The notes beneath the pieces were generated by a model. The model worked only from the letters and a program-made list of their open reading frames with translations. It made no database searches and was not told the origin of the DNA. From Alphaproteobacteria bacterium (GTDB lineage Bacteria > Pseudomonadota > Alphaproteobacteria > Micavibrionales > Micavibrionaceae), in NCBI GenBank assembly GCA_023140215.1, contig JAGLMC010000012.1:1-34973 (forward strand): 34,973 nucleotides of DNA, read 5' to 3'. The position numbers and the translations under genes are program-made. Positions 32,137 to 34,973 of the stretch are shown piece after piece. Every line of letters begins with the position of its first letter. Position 1 is the first letter of the stretch.

Positions 32137-33495
32137 TTATTCCTTTTTTGTTTTTTTACAAAGCCGAACATTCAACCCTGTTTTATACTTGTTAGTATCT
32201 TTTATTGTAATGCTTGAAATATTACTGGTTATTTTATCAGAGAGTTCTATAAAATAATGTCCCTTATTATTATATCTATCTGATCGGTCAATAGGAAACC
32301 ATTCACCATCTTGATCATCATATTCCATTTCAAGTGTAAAAGTTTTAAACCCTAAATTATCTGCAAAAATATGTAAATAATAATCTGTGCCATGAATTTT
32401 TTGTTCTTCAAGATTATTAAGAAGGACATATGGCTTATTATCTATAATTTCAATATTGTTTTGAGCTAAAGTTTGACTATCACTACAAACACCCTCAACA
32501 GCTGGAATAACTTGTCTGAATAAATATTCCACTCCTTTATTGTAATTATAAACAGTCTGTGTTTCCCATATTATAATCGGTGGCGGATTCTCATGAAAAT
32601 ATGGAGATGAGAGATAAGAAATTATGGCGGTAAACATTCCACCACCGACAATAGAAAAATTGGAAATGCTAAGTTTTGAAAATTTCTCAAGATAATAAGC
32701 AAAATTAAATACGTTATGTGAGCTAAAACTTGTTCCTACTAATGCCACAGGCGTTATTTCTTTTACAGAACCAAAAAGTGCATCAGATGTTTTCTCAAAT
32801 ATTTGTGTTGCTTTATATGTATCATAAATTTCTGCCTCAATTTTATTCTTACAAAGTCTTCGTAGCTCTTCGGTAATTGTTCCATCACGTGATATTTGTG
32901 TTTTTAATTTTAAAACAGTATTTACTTTTGTTAGTGAACTGTAATCAGGATAGTCTAAAAGAAGAGAAGTAATAGCACGTGCGGTTACTTTTGCACCTTT
33001 AGGTTTCCAATGAATATCTCTTTTAAAATTATATAAATATGGATCATTCTTTTTAAATACATTAGTAGAAGAATAAAGATCACTAGTTTTAATTCCTACA
33101 GATCTTAAACTTTTTACAAAATCAACATAAGATGAAGAAGCAATATCAATATTATAATTTTCTTGCCATGGATCATCATAATTAATCATTTTACCGGCCA
33201 TAAGCGCTCTAGACAATAAAGGCACAATAAAAAAAGAAATATTTTTTTCAGCTAAAACTTCATTTAAACGCTTAAAATAAGAAAGGCTCTCTGGGGAAAG
33301 AGAAAAATCCATCTTTAAGTCATTTTCCCTAAAAAACCAGCCATCATAACCTTGAGTCAAAGGCTCTATAGAGCGTTTTTGTTCATTATAAAGATCAGGA
33401 CATTCATAAAGAACCTTTTCATTAGCTATAGACTTACTGCCTGTAAACAAAGTTACAAACATTAAAATAATTAAAAATTTAAAAAATACTTTCAT
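32137..33495 (-). CDS. algX: AlgX-like periplasmic polysaccharide O-acetyltransferase
   Basis: SGNH-like acetyltransferase that puts acetyl groups onto the exopolysaccharide in the periplasm. The 452-residue product has a signal peptide (cleavage after SIA), the segment GYDGWFFREN found in AlgX/AlgJ proteins, and catalytic candidates Asp160 and His162 (KRDIHWKPKGA) and Ser256 (LVGTSFS). The C-terminal 110 residues (YYLHIFADNLGF to LNVRLCKK) look like the beta-sandwich carbohydrate-binding module that distinguishes AlgX from AlgJ. The frame begins at a TTG (33528), but the ATG at 33495 directly opens the signal peptide and is preferred; its ribosome binding site is weak. It lies between algI and algF. 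Confidence 0.85.
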   Translation of the reverse strand: MKVFFKFLIILMFVTLFTGSKSIANEKVLYECPDLYNEQKRSIEPLTQGYDGWFFRENDLKMDFSLSPESLSYFKRLNEVLAEKNISFFIVPLLSRALMAGKMINYDDPWQENYNIDIASSSYVDFVKSLRSVGIKTSDLYSSTNVFKKNDPYLYNFKRDIHWKPKGAKVTARAITSLLLDYPDYSSLTKVNTVLKLKTQISRDGTITEELRRLCKNKIEAEIYDTYKATQIFEKTSDALFGSVKEITPVALVGTSFSSHNVFNFAYYLEKFSKLSISNFSIVGGGMFTAIISYLSSPYFHENPPPIIIWETQTVYNYNKGVEYLFRQVIPAVEGVCSDSQTLAQNNIEIIDNKPYVLLNNLEEQKIHGTDYYLHIFADNLGFKTFTLEMEYDDQDGEWFPIDRSDRYNNKGHYFIELSDKITSNISSITIKDTNKYKTGLNVRLCKKTKKE

Positions 33496-33585
33496 CACAA
33501 AAACTTGTCTTAATACCTTTAAAAACAAAGAGGCTACTATCAGTAAAAACGTTAAATGTCAAACTATTATCCATAATCTCAAGCT

Positions 33586-34973
33586 CTAAAATTGAAAATA
33601 TAAAAATGGTGAAAATGATTGTGCAATTAGTTTACACAAACCCAATGTAAATAAAATTGCTATTATCACTTGCCTTGAAACAGGTAAATAATAAGCCCAT
33701 GAACAATGATCTGTGTTTGGTTCTTTTCTCATAATAAAAGGAACAGTGAAAATAATAATATATGCAGCTATAAGAGTAAAAATCTGAAGGTTTGTAATAG
33801 ACCATGCTATATCACTAGATAAAGAAAATCCATTTTGTCCAATCATTCCGGCATACATTCCAAAAGCAGAAGAAATATTTATAGCTCTAAACAAAACCCA
33901 TCCAATCAAAACAAATATAAAGGTTAAAGGTAAAGCTACAAATGCCGGATAAGGCGTTTTCTTTTTTGCACCCAATCCGCGTTCGATAGCCATAATACTG
34001 CCGTGCCATGCTCCCCATAAAACAAACGTCCAGTTTGCTCCATGCCACAATCCACCTAAAACCATAGTAATAATAAGGTTAATATAAGTACGAAGTTTTC
34101 CCTTACGATTTCCACCCAAAGGAATATACAGATAATCCCGCAACCACGTAGAAAGGCTAATATGCCAACGTTGCCAAAACTCTGTTATAGATTTACTTAT
34201 ATATGGTTGATTGAAATTCTCGATAAAACGAAAACCCATCATCAACCCTAATCCAATTGCCATATCACTATAACCGGAAAAATCAAAATAAAGCTGCGCG
34301 GTATATGCTAAAACACCAATCCATGAATCTGCAAAACTTGGATCACTTTGTGCAAAAGCTGCATCTGCTAAAGGCGCAAGCGTATCCGCTATAAATATCT
34401 TTTTACAAAACCCCATAGAAAAACGAATAGCGCCTTCATTAAATTTGGCAAGACTATGTGTACGTTCTCTGAATTGATCTGCAACATCTTTATAACGCAA
34501 AACAGGCCCTGCAATTAACTGAGGAAACAGGGATATAAATGCTGCAAAATCTACAAAATTATCAGCGGGTCGCGCATCACGACGATAAACATCAATTAAA
34601 TAACTAATAGATTGAAAAATATAAAAAGAAATCCCTATTGGAAGAATTACATTCCATACCGTTACCGGAGAATTTCCAGCAGATTCTAAAAGTGTATTTA
34701 ATGAATCCACACCAAAATTAAAATATTTAAAATATCCTAAAATTAATAAATTTCCTACAACGCCAATCGTAAGCATTTTTTTACAGCTTTCATCATGACG
34801 TATAATAGATGTAGATATAAAATGGTTAAATAATGTGACAAATGCAAATAAAGCCATAAAATCTACACGCCACCAGCCATAAAAAATATAGCTGGCTATA
34901 AGAATAACATGAGAATGAAAACGCTTTGGGACAAGATAATAAATACCGAGAAACAATGGTAAAAAGACCATGA
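33586..34973 (-). CDS. algI: AlgI, membrane-bound O-acyltransferase (N terminus probably cut by window end)
   Basis: MBOAT-family inner-membrane protein that passes acetyl groups across the membrane for exopolysaccharide O-acetylation. About 461 residues are inside the window with some ten hydrophobic segments. Long blocks match Pseudomonas AlgI as I know it: DFAAFISLFPQLIAGPVLRY, LYFDFSGYSDMAIGLGLMM, and RWHISLSTWLRDYLYIPLGG. The MBOAT histidines are His270 (RWHIS) and His310 (LGGLWHGANW), the second being the catalytic one. The first visible Met (34971) falls inside the family's opening FLP.FLG.YYL block, so about nine residues are probably missing and the true start lies beyond the window. 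First of the visible operon algI-algX-algF-Sel1; polymer synthesis genes, if present, must be outside. Confidence 0.92.
   Translation of the reverse strand, partial: MVFLPLFLGIYYLVPKRFHSHVILIASYIFYGWWRVDFMALFAFVTLFNHFISTSIIRHDESCKKMLTIGVVGNLLILGYFKYFNFGVDSLNTLLESAGNSPVTVWNVILPIGISFYIFQSISYLIDVYRRDARPADNFVDFAAFISLFPQLIAGPVLRYKDVADQFRERTHSLAKFNEGAIRFSMGFCKKIFIADTLAPLADAAFAQSDPSFADSWIGVLAYTAQLYFDFSGYSDMAIGLGLMMGFRFIENFNQPYISKSITEFWQRWHISLSTWLRDYLYIPLGGNRKGKLRTYINLIITMVLGGLWHGANWTFVLWGAWHGSIMAIERGLGAKKKTPYPAFVALPLTFIFVLIGWVLFRAINISSAFGMYAGMIGQNGFSLSSDIAWSITNLQIFTLIAAYIIIFTVPFIMRKEPNTDHCSWAYYLPVSRQVIIAILFTLGLCKLIAQSFSPFLYFQF

Overview
The window looks like chromosomal DNA of an AT-rich, Gram-negative alphaproteobacterium. 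Lines counted by hand are mostly about 25-43% G+C. Support for the lineage: an RNase E with a long charged insertion in its S1 domain, an approximately 1600-residue NAD-specific glutamate dehydrogenase, a periplasmic BTLCP-type cysteine peptidase, and a cvpA-purF pair. HldE implies heptose-containing LPS. I cannot place it below class; a Micavibrio-like or related AT-rich lineage is only a guess. I saw no tRNA, rRNA, CRISPR array, transposase or phage gene.

Layout. 1-4.6 kb: the 5' part of hldE (minus), a membrane-associated BTLCP protease carrying an N-terminal MshEN-like domain (plus), pyk (minus), a small exported protein (plus) and a half-size EamA transporter (minus). 4.6-8.9 kb: a coiled-coil envelope protein and RNase E (both minus). 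9.2-10.8 kb: an AMIN-domain N-acetylmuramoyl-L-alanine amidase and a small lipoprotein (plus). 10.9-17.6 kb: a run of minus-strand genes, comprising a SET-like protein, an aminotransferase, a prepilin-like protein, cvpA, purF and an L,D-transpeptidase. 17.6-23.7 kb: a plus-strand surface-fibre locus made of a DUF4402 pilin-like protein, a PapD-like chaperone, an usher-like outer-membrane protein ending in an AMIN domain, and an AMIN lipoprotein. 24.1-29 kb: NAD-GDH (plus). 29-35 kb: a minus-strand polysaccharide acetylation operon in the order algI, algX, algF and a large Sel1-repeat protein, with algI cut by the window end.

The theme beyond housekeeping is the cell surface and biofilm: secreted fibres, peptidoglycan-binding AMIN domains in three separate proteins, alginate-type O-acetylation, and a protease whose N-terminal half looks like a cyclic-di-GMP receptor. 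The strongest candidates for something undescribed are the MshEN-BTLCP fusion, which could be a single-chain counterpart of the LapD/LapG switch, and the usher-AMIN plus lipoprotein-AMIN pair, which could tie a chaperone-usher-like pilus to peptidoglycan. A two-copy, two-hairpin dispersed repeat (2151-2217 and 19059-19125) lies beside both loci.
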